Source: Phycicoccus sp. Soil748 (GTDB lineage Bacteria; Actinomycetota; Actinomycetes; Actinomycetales; Dermatophilaceae). Taken from it: a stretch of 34,604 bases of DNA. Below are positions 14,268 to 22,213 of the stretch, piece after piece (the first letter of the stretch is position 1; each line of letters starts with the position of its first letter). Location: assembly GCF_001428025.1 (NCBI RefSeq), contig NZ_LMSC01000001.1:243995-278598 (forward strand), in the 5' to 3' direction. A program made the position numbers and the translations under genes. The notes under the pieces are model-generated. The model was not told the origin of the DNA. It did not search any database and saw only the letters and a list, made by a program, of their open reading frames with translations.

Positions 14268-15636
14268 CGGAGACCTTCGAGTACGCCGCCTGGGCCTCCT
14301 TCTGCGCCTGGTCCAGTGCTGCCTTCGCGGACTGGCCACCGAGGGCCCGGGCCACGCCGCTCTTCCACGCCGCGTCGATCTCCGCGCCCGCCGGGGAGGG
14401 GTTGAGCGCCTTGGCCGAGTCGAGGGTGGCGTAGAACGCCTGGATGGCCTGCTCGAAGCCGGCGTCGGGGGCCTTGGTGAGGTACTTCTCGCGGATCTGG
14501 TCGTCGGCCTGCTTGTTGGCGGTGAACAGACCGGTGAAGAAGCTGCCGTCCTTCTTCACCGTCGCCATCCGCGCCTCGGCGGCCTTCATCCAGGTGTCCG
14601 TCGTGGTCATCGTCTTGGCCCAGGCGCACGCGGCCTTGGGGTTCTTGGCGCCCTTCGGGATCGCCCAGGCCTGGCCGCCGAGGGTGCTCACCGGCTTGCC
14701 GTCGCGACCCAGGATGGGGGCGGCGCCGAGCTGCAGGCCGGCCTTGCGCGAGTCGCGCAGGACGTTGACGTACCAGTTCTCCATGGGGAAGGCCGCGATC
14801 GAGCCAACCGTGAGCGGGTTCTTCTCGCCGAAGATGTCGTAGGAGTCGCGGAACGCCTTGAAGTTGCCCCAGCCGCCCTGGTCCTTCACGAGACCGAGGG
14901 CGAAGTCGAGGGCCTCGACGGCCTTGGGGTCGTTGAGGTTCGGAGACCCGTCGGCCTTGACGATCTCGGCGCCGTTGATGGCAGCCCACAGCGGGAAGGA
15001 GTCGGGCAGCTTGGGGTCGTAGCCGATCCGCTTGATCTTGCTGCCCGAGCCCTCGTAGAGCTTGGCGGAGGTCGCCTTCAGCGCGGCCCAGTCCTTGGTC
15101 TGGATGTCGTCGACGGTGAGGCCGGCCGCCTTGACCGTCTTGGCGTCGACGAGGTCGACGGACACGATGTAGAACTCCGGGATGCCATACGGCTTGTCCT
15201 TGTAGGTGACCGACCGCATGGCCGCCGGCCGGTACTGCCCGGTGTCGACCTGCTGGCCCGAGACGCAGTCGGACAACGGCTGGAGGGCGCCCTTCGCGGC
15301 GTAGGTGCCGATGAGGTTGCGGTCGATGTAGACGAGGTCCGGCGGGTTGCCGCTGGCGAGCGCGGTGAGGAACTGCTGGGCGTCGAAGTCACCCTTGTTG
15401 TGGGTGACGCTGACGTCCGGGTAGGCCTTCTGGAAGGCGCTGATGCGGGCTTGGGCCACCTCGTCCTCGCCCCCGAAGCCCATGATGTTGAGCTTGCCGG
15501 ACGGGGTCCCGGACCACGTGCTGCCGGACTTCCCCGAGCTGTCGCCCCCGCCGGAGCTCTTGCTCCCCACGCCGGCACAGCCGGTGGCGAGCAGGATCGG
15601 CACCAGGCTGAGGACGGCGAGTCGTCTGCGGGTCAT
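14260..15636 (-). CDS. Extracellular solute-binding lipoprotein, family 1 (sugar-type ABC importer)
   Basis: 458 residues. A type II signal peptide ends in lipobox L-A-T-G-C about residue 20; a Gly/Ser linker follows, then the family 1 pattern: KLNIMGFGGEDEVAQARI, QKAYPDVSVTH, QQFLTALASGNPPDLVYID and, later, GGQAWAIPKGAKNPKAACA. It would capture a carbohydrate outside the membrane and deliver it to the two permeases. The ATG at 15636 has GGAGG eight bases upstream; GTG 15645 overlaps that site and is less likely. Substrate unknown; no glycosidase or LacI regulator is adjacent. Confidence 0.92.
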   Translation of the reverse strand: MTRRRLAVLSLVPILLATGCAGVGSKSSGGGDSSGKSGSTWSGTPSGKLNIMGFGGEDEVAQARISAFQKAYPDVSVTHNKGDFDAQQFLTALASGNPPDLVYIDRNLIGTYAAKGALQPLSDCVSGQQVDTGQYRPAAMRSVTYKDKPYGIPEFYIVSVDLVDAKTVKAAGLTVDDIQTKDWAALKATSAKLYEGSGSKIKRIGYDPKLPDSFPLWAAINGAEIVKADGSPNLNDPKAVEALDFALGLVKDQGGWGNFKAFRDSYDIFGEKNPLTVGSIAAFPMENWYVNVLRDSRKAGLQLGAAPILGRDGKPVSTLGGQAWAIPKGAKNPKAACAWAKTMTTTDTWMKAAEARMATVKKDGSFFTGLFTANKQADDQIREKYLTKAPDAGFEQAIQAFYATLDSAKALNPSPAGAEIDAAWKSGVARALGGQSAKAALDQAQKEAQAAYSKVSGG

Positions 15637-15690
15637 CGAGGGCACCTCCGTCGCAGGGCCACCCTGGTTGACGACCCCTTCCCGCGGCTC

Positions 15691-15715
15691 TTACCCCGCC
15701 CTCCGGTGGAGAAAC
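15691..15715 (-). promoter_or_regulatory. Sigma-B/sigma-F-type promoter of the ABC importer operon
   Basis: On the minus strand GTTT (15712-15715), exactly 15 bases, then GGGTAA (15691-15696). A start near 15683 would give a leader of about 47 bases to ATG 15636. Same motif and spacing as at 9480-9504 and 10437-10461. Confidence 0.5.
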
Positions 15716-15761
15716 GCCTCTCGCCCTGCGCCCCGCAGCGGCCCCGTGCAGACCGCCACGC

Positions 15762-15796
15762 GAAGGGCGCCCACCGGCAGCCGGCGGGCGCCCTTC
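15762..15796 (-). terminator. Intrinsic-type hairpin downstream of hsp20
   Basis: GAAGGGCGCCC (15762-15772) pairs with GGGCGCCCTTC (15786-15796), 11 perfect pairs. The 13-base centre can add a CCGG/CCGG inner stem after a mismatch. It lies 20 bases after the hsp20 stop at 15817 and upstream of the ABC promoter, insulating the two transcription units. There is no T-run. Confidence 0.75.
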
Positions 15797-15816
15797 CCGG
15801 CACCTCCCTGTTCACC

Positions 15817-16248
15817 TCAGGCGTGGATCTCCCGACGCCCCTGGGCGGTGCCGGTGATCGCGATCTTGCGCGGCTTCGCCTTCTCCGCCACCGGGACCTG
15901 CAGGCTCAGCACCCCGCCCTCGTACTGCGCCGAGATGTGCTCGGTGTCGAGGTTGTCCCCCAGCACCAGCTGCCGGCTGAAGACCCCCCGGGGCCGCTCC
16001 GCTGCGATGGCCTCCGCGTCGCTGGCACGCGAGGGACGCTCCGCCCTCACCGTGACGACGTTGCGCTCGACGTCCAGGTCGATCGAGTCCGGGTCGACGC
16101 CCGGCAGGTCGAACTCGACGTGGAACACGTCGCCGTCGCGCCACGCATCCATCGGCATCACCGAAGGGCGGGCCATCGTCCCCTGGGTGCCGAACACCTG
16201 CTGGGTGAGCCGGTCCAGCTCTCGGAACGGGTCGGTCTGCATCAGCAT
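15817..16248 (-). CDS. Hsp20/alpha-crystallin small heat-shock protein
   Basis: 143 residues. A short N-terminal region ([15 protein letters not shown]) typical of actinobacterial Hsp18/Acr2-type proteins precedes the alpha-crystallin domain (about residues 35-130), with [18 protein letters not shown], a [10 protein letters not shown] strand and the closing [12 protein letters not shown] motif. It is an ATP-independent chaperone holdase forming oligomers in the cytoplasm. ATG 16248 has GGAGG eight bases upstream; ATG 16242 and an upstream ATG at 16266 are alternatives. A decayed hspR-like gene and a HAIR-like inverted repeat lie upstream. Confidence 0.93.
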   Translation of the reverse strand: MLMQTDPFRELDRLTQQVFGTQGTMARPSVMPMDAWRDGDVFHVEFDLPGVDPDSIDLDVERNVVTVRAERPSRASDAEAIAAERPRGVFSRQLVLGDNLDTEHISAQYEGGVLSLQVPVAEKAKPRKIAITGTAQGRREIHA

Positions 16249-16327
16249 CGTCTCCACCTCCGTCATTTCTGGTCCTGATGCTTTCCACTGCCACGGATCG
16301 GGCCGCGATCTGTGGCATCTGGTATAG

Positions 16328-16513
16328 ATTTCTTCTAGCACTTGGCAGAGCTGGACGCAAGTACCAGCCGACGAGCTCGATCGCATGCGGCGCATCCGTG
16401 ACCTGCTCCAGGCCGGGCTGAACCTTGCCGGCATCGGCATGGTTCGGGACCTCGGGGCCCAGAACCGGGAGCTGCGTGCGGCACAGAGGGCCCGCCGCCC
16501 ACGGGTGCGCTGA
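16328..16513 (+). pseudogene. HspR-like MerR-family regulator fragment (DNA-binding half lost)
   Basis: The frame is open from just after a TAG at 16325 to TGA at 16511-16513. From about 16370 it reads [22 protein letters not shown] and M-V-R-D-L, the dimerisation-helix region typical of HspR-type MerR regulators of heat-shock genes. The N-terminal winged-helix domain that should precede it is missing; only about 14 unrelated codons lie upstream. The sole ATG (16385) would make a 42-residue peptide. It is divergent from hsp20, the usual position for its regulator. Best read as a truncated remnant; a functional micro-protein is a less likely alternative. Confidence 0.6.
16341..16361. promoter_or_regulatory. 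HAIR-like inverted repeat upstream of hsp20
   Basis: CTTG (16341-16344) and CAAG (16358-16361) are separated by 13 bases, the same outer spacing as in the HspR operator HAIR (CTTGAGT-N7-ACTCAAG). The inner AGT/ACT positions are mostly changed (GCA and ACG). It lies about 95 bases before the hsp20 ATG and inside the hspR-like remnant. It may be a decayed operator. Confidence 0.35.
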
Positions 16514-16696
16514 CCAGCCGGCCGAACGGGCCGTCCCGGGGCGCAACGAAGTCGGGCCCTTGGTCCCGCGTACCGGCCCCGCGCTGCCGCGAGGCTCTGG
16601 GCGGAGGTCGTGGAAGGCCTCCCTATTCGAGCGATTTTGGGCTAGAAAGGGGCCGAAGGTGAGAGCAGCGCGGCACTCCGGCAGGGAGGACGAGCG
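16514..16696 (+). promoter_or_regulatory. Leader and probable promoter region of the nar operon
   Basis: This 183-base gap separates the hspR remnant from narK. It holds a locally AT-rich patch at about 16619-16648 (containing TATTC, ATTTT and TAGAAA) in otherwise very GC-rich DNA, and GGGAGGA before the narK ATG. I found no convincing Fnr/Crp palindrome and no clear -35/-10 pair. Confidence 0.3.
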
Positions 16697-17917
16697 ATGA
16701 GGGAGCACGCCGCCGCCACTTCGGCGGGCACGCCCACGCGTGCGCTGGTCCTCGCCACGACCGGCTTCGCCATCAACTTCTGGGCGTGGGCCCTCCTCAG
16801 CCCGCTCGGGCCGCGGTTCAAGGACCTGCTCGCGCTGTCCTCGGGGCAGCAGGCCCTCGTGGTGGCCGTCCCGGTCATCGTCGGCTCGGTCGGTCGCATC
16901 CCCGTCGGCGCCCTGACCGACCGGTTCGGCGGCCGGGTGATGTTCCCCATCGTGTCTCTGGCGACCGTCGTGCCGGTGCTCTTCATCGGCCTGCTGGGCC
17001 AGGACTCTCTCGCGGGGCTGCTCGTCGGCGGCTTCTTCCTCGGCATCGGCGGCACCGCGTTCGCCATCGGGGTGCCGCTCGTCAACGCGTGGTTCCCGCC
17101 CGAGCGGCGCGGGTTCGCGATCGGCGTCTTCGGCGCCGGCATGGGCGGCACCGCGGTCAGCGCCCTGACCACCGTGCGCCTGGTCACCGGGGTGGGCGAC
17201 AAGGCACCCTTCCTCATCACCGCGCTCGCGCTCGTGGCGTATGCAGCGCTGGCCTGGCTCTTCCTTCGCGACGCACCGGGGCGCGTGGTCCCGACCACCT
17301 CGGTGCTGAGCCGCCTCGGGGCTGCCGCGCGGCTGCCCATCGCGTGGCAGGCGTGCGTCCTCTACGCCATCGCTTTCGGCGGCTACGTCGCCTTCTCCGT
17401 CTACCTGCCGGCCTACCTCAAGACCGCCTACGGCCTCGAGCAGGCCGACGCCGCCAACCGGATGGCGGGCTTCGTGGTCCTGGCCGTGGTGATGCGCCCG
17501 GTGGGCGGCTGGCTCGCCGACCGGGTCGGCGCGGTCACCGTGCTGGCCTGGGTGTTCGCGGTTGTCGCCGCCGGTGCGGCGCTGCAGGCCACGACCCCCG
17601 ACCTCATGCCGGTCGGCACCATCGCGTTCCTCGCGATGGCCGCCGCCCTCGGAGCCGGCAGCGGTGCGACGTTCGCGCTCGTGGCGAGGAGCGCGCCGCC
17701 CGCACAGGTCGGATCCGTCACCGGGCTCGTCGGGGCGGCCGGTGGCCTCGGCGGCTTCGTGCCTCCGCTGATCATGAGCAGCGTCTACGCCAGCCGCGGC
17801 TCCTACGGCCTCGGGCTGGTCCTGCTCGCGCTGGTGGCCCTCGGGTGCCTGGCCCTGTCGCTGACGATCGTCCGCTCGACAGCCAGGGCCCGCGAGGTCG
17901 GTGTCGCCCGTGTGTGA
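16697..17917 (+). CDS. narK: Nitrate/nitrite transporter, MFS superfamily
   Basis: 406 residues, about 12 transmembrane helices. It has the nitrate/nitrite-porter features: an N-terminal FAINFWAWALLSPLGPRFKD helix, GRIPVGALTDRFGGR (helix 2 Arg and the MFS loop motif), and two Gly-rich nitrate-signature helices (GIGGTAFAIGVPLVNAWFP and GAGSGATFALVARSAP). The role is nitrate uptake and/or nitrate-nitrite exchange for the cytoplasmic-facing NarG. GGGAGGA lies before ATG 16697. It is the first gene of a six-gene overlapping operon; its stop lies 8 bases inside the hemerythrin gene. Confidence 0.93.
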   Translation: MREHAAATSAGTPTRALVLATTGFAINFWAWALLSPLGPRFKDLLALSSGQQALVVAVPVIVGSVGRIPVGALTDRFGGRVMFPIVSLATVVPVLFIGLLGQDSLAGLLVGGFFLGIGGTAFAIGVPLVNAWFPPERRGFAIGVFGAGMGGTAVSALTTVRLVTGVGDKAPFLITALALVAYAALAWLFLRDAPGRVVPTTSVLSRLGAAARLPIAWQACVLYAIAFGGYVAFSVYLPAYLKTAYGLEQADAANRMAGFVVLAVVMRPVGGWLADRVGAVTVLAWVFAVVAAGAALQATTPDLMPVGTIAFLAMAAALGAGSGATFALVARSAPPAQVGSVTGLVGAAGGLGGFVPPLIMSSVYASRGSYGLGLVLLALVALGCLALSLTIVRSTARAREVGVARV

Positions 17918-18500
17918 GTACTGCGGCTGCCAGGACATCGCTGCCATCGCCGAGCTCACCCGCGAGCACGACGCCGTCGTCGCCGAGATCGCCCACGTCC
18001 GGGTGGCCGTCCGTGAGGGTGACGTCGACGGGGCAGCGGTGGTGGCGCGGCGGATCAGCGCCATCCTGCGACCCCACACCGCGGTCGAGGAGCACGGCCT
18101 GTTCCCCCACCTGGCCCACGACTTCCCCGGCCACATCGCTGTCCTCCAGCGAGAGCACAGTGAGATCGAGACGGTCCTGGCCGAAGCCGCGTCCCCGACC
18201 TCCCCCGGCCCTGGCTGGCTTCCCCGGTTGCTGGAGGCCATGGAGCGCCTGCGCGACCACATCCTCAAGGAGCAGGACGGGCTCTTCCCCGCCTCACTGT
18301 CGGTCCTCGACGAGTCGGGGTGGGCCTCGGTGGAGGCCGCCCGCGCGCTGGCCGGCTCAGGCCTCTCCGCTGCCCGGACCGAGGCGTCCGACCGCCACGG
18401 CCACGCGCACGACCGGCCGCACGACCAGCCGCACGACCACCCGCACGACCACCCGCACGACCCTGTCCTGACCCGCCGAGCAGGAGGCGCCGTCCTTTGA
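17910..18500 (+). CDS. Hemerythrin-domain protein with Cys-rich start and His-rich tail
   Basis: 196 residues from GTG 17910 (GTG 17901 would add three). It opens with M-C-E-Y-C-G-C, three cysteines in the first seven residues. The hemerythrin bundle (about 10-130) has the expected diiron ligand spacing H20, H56-x3-E60, H83 and H117-x3-E121. Residues about 163-184 are a His/Asp/Pro-rich tail built from 12-base DNA repeats and may bind metal. Hemerythrins bind O2 or NO, or repair Fe-S centres. Sitting between narK and narG with overlaps on both sides, it probably serves nitrate respiration, for example NO handling, O2 sensing or iron supply (inference). Confidence 0.85.
   Translation: MCEYCGCQDIAAIAELTREHDAVVAEIAHVRVAVREGDVDGAAVVARRISAILRPHTAVEEHGLFPHLAHDFPGHIAVLQREHSEIETVLAEAASPTSPGPGWLPRLLEAMERLRDHILKEQDGLFPASLSVLDESGWASVEAARALAGSGLSAARTEASDRHGHAHDRPHDQPHDHPHDHPHDPVLTRRAGGAVL
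18405..18464 (+). repeat. 12-base tandem repeat encoding the His-rich tail
   Basis: Five consecutive 12-base units follow the pattern CCGCACGACCAC (units at 18405, 18417, 18429, 18441, 18453), the two central copies almost identical. Each encodes a P-H-D-H/Q-like tetrapeptide. Such an array can gain or lose copies in frame, so tail length may vary among strains. Confidence 0.85.
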
Positions 18501-21500
18501 CCACCACGAGCAGGTCGACGTCCAGCGGGCCCGGGATCGACGGGCCCCTCACCGAGGCCCTCGTGGGCACGCGCCGCTTCTTCACCCGGGCGGAGGTGTC
18601 CGCCGACGGGCGCACGATGACGGCCAAGGGTGGCCGCGCCGGCGACGCCTTCTACCGCGACCGCTGGAGCCACGACAAGGTCGTGCGCTCCACCCACGGC
18701 GTCAACTGCACCGGCTCCTGCTCGTGGAAGGTCTACGTCAAGGACGGGATCATCACCTGGGAGTCCCAGCAGACCGACTACCCCACCACCGGTCCCGATC
18801 GACCGGAGTACGAGCCGCGCGGCTGTCCGCGCGGCGCTGCCTTCTCCTGGTACACCTACTCCCCCACCAGGATCCGCTACCCCTATGTGCGCGGGGTGCT
18901 CCTGGAGATGTACCGGGAGGCGAAGGCCCGGCTGGGCGACCCGGTGCTGGCGTGGGCCGACGTCGTCGGCGACCCCGAGAAGGCCAGTCGCTACAAGGCC
19001 GCCCGTGGCAAGGGCGGCCTCGTCCGTGCCACCTGGACCGAGGCGGCCGAGATGGTCGCCGCCGCCAACGTCCACACCATCAAGGCCTGGGGGCCTGACC
19101 GGATCGCCGGCTTCTCGCCGATCCCGGCGATGTCCATGGTCAGCCACGCCTCCGGCGCCCGCTTCACCTCCCTCATCGGCGGCTCGATGCTGTCCTTCTA
19201 CGACTGGTACGCCGACCTGCCGGTGGCCTCGCCGCAGATCTGGGGAGACCAGACCGACGTCCCGGAGTCCGGTGACTGGTGGGACGCCGGCTACCTCGTG
19301 ATGTGGGGCTCGAACGTCCCGGTGACCCGCACGCCCGACGCCCACTGGATGGCCGAGGCGCGGTACCGCGGCCAGAAGGTCGTCGTCGTCGCGCCGGACT
19401 ATGCCGACAACGTCAAGTTCGCCGACGAGTGGCTGCCCGCCGCCCCCGGCACCGACGGGGCCCTCGCCATGGCCATGGGCCACGTGGTGCTCAAGGAGTT
19501 CTTCGTCGACCGGCAGGTCGACTACTTCGAGGACTACACCCGCCGCTTCACCGACCTGCCCTTCCTCGTCTGCCTGGAGGAGTACGGCGCGCCTGCGGCC
19601 GACGACGGGCGCGCCACCGACGGCGCGCGGCCGCTGCGGCCGGGCAAGTTCCTCACTGCCGCGGACCTCGGCGGCGAGCGGGCACGCACGGAGAACGCGG
19701 CCTTCCGCACCGTCCTCGTCGACTCTGTCACCGGCGAGCCGGTCGTGCCGAACGGCACCCTCGGCGACCGCTTCGGCGACGAGGGCGAGGGCCTCTGGAA
19801 CCTCGACCTCGGCGACGTGGTGCCGGCCCTGAGCCTGCTGCAGAGCCGGGACGACACCGCAGTGGTCGACCTCCCACGCTTCGACCTGCCGCGGGGAGCC
19901 TCGGAGGTGGTCCGACGCGGCGTACCGGTGCGCCGGGTCGGCGGCCAGCTGGTCACCACCGTCTTCGACCTGCTGCTCGCGCAGTACGGCGTTGCGAGAG
20001 AAGGACTTCCGGGCACCTGGCCCTCGGGGTACGACGACGCCGACGGGCTCTACACGCCGGCCTGGCAGGAACCGGTCACGGGCGTGCCCGGCGCTGCCGT
20101 GGCGAGGATCGCCCGCGAGTTCGCGCAGAACGCCGCCGACACCGGCGGCCGGTCGATGATCATCGTGGGCGCCGGGACCAACCACTGGTTCCACTCCGAC
20201 GAGACCTACCGGTGCATGCTGCTGCTGACCACGATCACCGGGTGCCAGGGGCGCAACGGCGGTGGCTGGGCGCACTACGTGGGGCAGGAGAAGGCGCGGC
20301 CGATCACCGGGTGGGCGCAGATGGCGTTCGGCCTGGACTGGGTGCGCCCGCCGCGGCAGATGATCCAGACGGCGTACTGGTACCTGCACACCGACCAGTT
20401 CCACTACGACCACTACACGGCCGACTCGCTGGCGGGTGCCACGGGTACGGGGATCTTCGAGGGGATGAGCACCCACGACCAGCTGGCGCTGTCGGCTCGT
20501 CTCGGGTGGATGCCGTCCTACCCCACGTTCGACCGCAACCCCCTCGACCTCGCCGACGAGGCGGAGGCCGCGGGGAAGCCCGTCGGTGACCACGTCGTCG
20601 AGCAGCTGAGGTCGGGCGCGCTCCGCTTCGCCTGCGAGGACCCGGACGCCCCGGAGAACTGGCCGCGGGTGCTGATGATGTGGCGTGCCAACCTGTTCGG
20701 CTCCTCGGCCAAGGGCAACGAGTACTTCCTGAAGCACCTGCTGGGCACCGACAGCTCGGTCTCGGCGGTGCCCGACGAGGACGGCCTGCCCAAGGGCAAG
20801 CTCGACCTGCTGTGCACCGTCGACTTCCGGATGACCAGCTCGACGATCTTCAGCGACGTCGTCCTGCCGGCCGCCACCTGGTACGAGAAGCACGACATCA
20901 ACACCACCGACATGCACCCGTTCATCCACTCGTTCAACCCGGCCATCAGCCCGCCGTGGCAGACCCGCACGGACTGGGACGCCTTCCAGAGCATCGCGGA
21001 GGCGTTCGCACCGCTCGGGGCCAAGCACCTCGGCGTGCGCAAGGACGTCGTGTCCGTGCCCCTGTTGCACGACACCGCCGATGCCATGGCCACCCCCCAC
21101 GGGCGGGTGCTCGACTGGGCCAAGGGCGAGTGCGAGCCGATCCCGGGGCGGACCATGCCCAAGCTCGTCGTGGTCGAGCGCGACTATGGCGCGGTCTTCG
21201 ACCAGATGGGGGCCTTGGGCCCGCTCATGGAGAAGCTGGGCACGACGCAGAAGGGCGTGACCTACGACGTACGGCGCGAGGTGGAGCACCTGCTCCACAA
21301 GAACGGTCCCGTCCGCGGCGGCACGGCCGCAGGACGCCCGTCCCTCAAGGACGCCCGCCACGTCGCCGAGACGATCATGGCGCTGTCCGGCACCACGAAC
21401 GGGCACCTCGCCACCCAGGGCTTCAAGACCCTCGAGCGGCGCACCGGGCAGCTGATGCACGACCTCGCTGCCGAGCACGAGGGCAAGATGATCAGCTTCG

Positions 21501-22213
21501 CCGACACCCAGGCGGCACCCGTACCCGTCATCACGAGCCCGGAGTGGTCGGGCTCGGAGTCGGGCGGGCGCCGCTACTCCCCCTTCACGATCAACGTCGA
21601 ACGCCTCAAGCCCTGGCACACCCTCACGGGCCGCCAGCACTTCTACCTCGACCACGACTGGATGCAGGAGCTCGGCGAGGGGCTGCCCGTCTACAAGCCA
21701 CCGCTCGACATGACGCAGATCTTCGGAGAGGCCGAGATCGGCACCCAGAACGAGCTCGGGGTGTCGGTGCGCTACCTCACCCCGCACAACAAGTGGTCCA
21801 TCCACAGCGAGTACCAGGACAACCTGTTCATGCTCTCGCTGTCACGCGGCGGACAGGCGATCTGGATCTCCGACAAGGACGCGGCCAAGGTCGGCATCAG
21901 GGACAACGACTGGGTCGAGGCGGTCAACCGCAACGGCGTCGTCAACGCCCGGGCCATCGTCAGCCACCGCATGCCCGAGGGGACCGTCTACATGCACCAC
22001 GCGCAGGACCGGCTCATCGACGTGCCGCTCACCGAGAAGACGGGGCGCCGCGGCGGCATCCACAACTCGCTCACCCGGATCCTCATGAAACCCAGCCACC
22101 TCATCGGCGGCTACGCCCAGCTGTCGTTCGCCTTCAACTACCTCGGGCCCACGGGCAACCAGCGTGACGAGGTCACCATGATCCGCCGCCGCAGCCAGGA
22201 GGTGCAGTACTGA
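18497..22213 (+). CDS. narG: Respiratory nitrate reductase alpha subunit
   Basis: 1238 residues, the usual NarG length. The catalytic subunit holds Mo-bis-MGD and reduces nitrate to nitrite with electrons from NarH. The FS0 [4Fe-4S] site is H67-x3-C71-x3-C75 with C110 (histidine ligation is typical of NarG). SFYDWYADLP contains the Asp expected to bind Mo, followed by WGDQTDVPES and WGSNVPVTRTPDAHW. No Tat signal is obvious, so it faces the cytoplasm. The start TTG 18497 overlaps the hemerythrin stop and has AGGAGG nine bases upstream. TGATG couples it to narH. Confidence 0.97.
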   Translation: MTTTSRSTSSGPGIDGPLTEALVGTRRFFTRAEVSADGRTMTAKGGRAGDAFYRDRWSHDKVVRSTHGVNCTGSCSWKVYVKDGIITWESQQTDYPTTGPDRPEYEPRGCPRGAAFSWYTYSPTRIRYPYVRGVLLEMYREAKARLGDPVLAWADVVGDPEKASRYKAARGKGGLVRATWTEAAEMVAAANVHTIKAWGPDRIAGFSPIPAMSMVSHASGARFTSLIGGSMLSFYDWYADLPVASPQIWGDQTDVPESGDWWDAGYLVMWGSNVPVTRTPDAHWMAEARYRGQKVVVVAPDYADNVKFADEWLPAAPGTDGALAMAMGHVVLKEFFVDRQVDYFEDYTRRFTDLPFLVCLEEYGAPAADDGRATDGARPLRPGKFLTAADLGGERARTENAAFRTVLVDSVTGEPVVPNGTLGDRFGDEGEGLWNLDLGDVVPALSLLQSRDDTAVVDLPRFDLPRGASEVVRRGVPVRRVGGQLVTTVFDLLLAQYGVAREGLPGTWPSGYDDADGLYTPAWQEPVTGVPGAAVARIAREFAQNAADTGGRSMIIVGAGTNHWFHSDETYRCMLLLTTITGCQGRNGGGWAHYVGQEKARPITGWAQMAFGLDWVRPPRQMIQTAYWYLHTDQFHYDHYTADSLAGATGTGIFEGMSTHDQLALSARLGWMPSYPTFDRNPLDLADEAEAAGKPVGDHVVEQLRSGALRFACEDPDAPENWPRVLMMWRANLFGSSAKGNEYFLKHLLGTDSSVSAVPDEDGLPKGKLDLLCTVDFRMTSSTIFSDVVLPAATWYEKHDINTTDMHPFIHSFNPAISPPWQTRTDWDAFQSIAEAFAPLGAKHLGVRKDVVSVPLLHDTADAMATPHGRVLDWAKGECEPIPGRTMPKLVVVERDYGAVFDQMGALGPLMEKLGTTQKGVTYDVRREVEHLLHKNGPVRGGTAAGRPSLKDARHVAETIMALSGTTNGHLATQGFKTLERRTGQLMHDLAAEHEGKMISFADTQAAPVPVITSPEWSGSESGGRRYSPFTINVERLKPWHTLTGRQHFYLDHDWMQELGEGLPVYKPPLDMTQIFGEAEIGTQNELGVSVRYLTPHNKWSIHSEYQDNLFMLSLSRGGQAIWISDKDAAKVGIRDNDWVEAVNRNGVVNARAIVSHRMPEGTVYMHHAQDRLIDVPLTEKTGRRGGIHNSLTRILMKPSHLIGGYAQLSFAFNYLGPTGNQRDEVTMIRRRSQEVQY

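Noticed and set aside
18405-18464. Repeat array as a CRISPR
   Set aside because: Units are 12 bases with no spacers and encode the His-rich tail in frame.
18320-18496. Upstream in-frame extension of narG
   Set aside because: It lies inside the hemerythrin gene; TTG 18497 has AGGAGG at a good distance and gives a normal NarG N terminus.
15812-21805. A very long open minus-strand frame (about 2000 codons) opposite hsp20, narK and narG
   Set aside because: It is low-complexity (Arg/Gly/Val/Asp) and lies antisense to clearly conserved narG and narK. High-GC genomes make such shadow frames.
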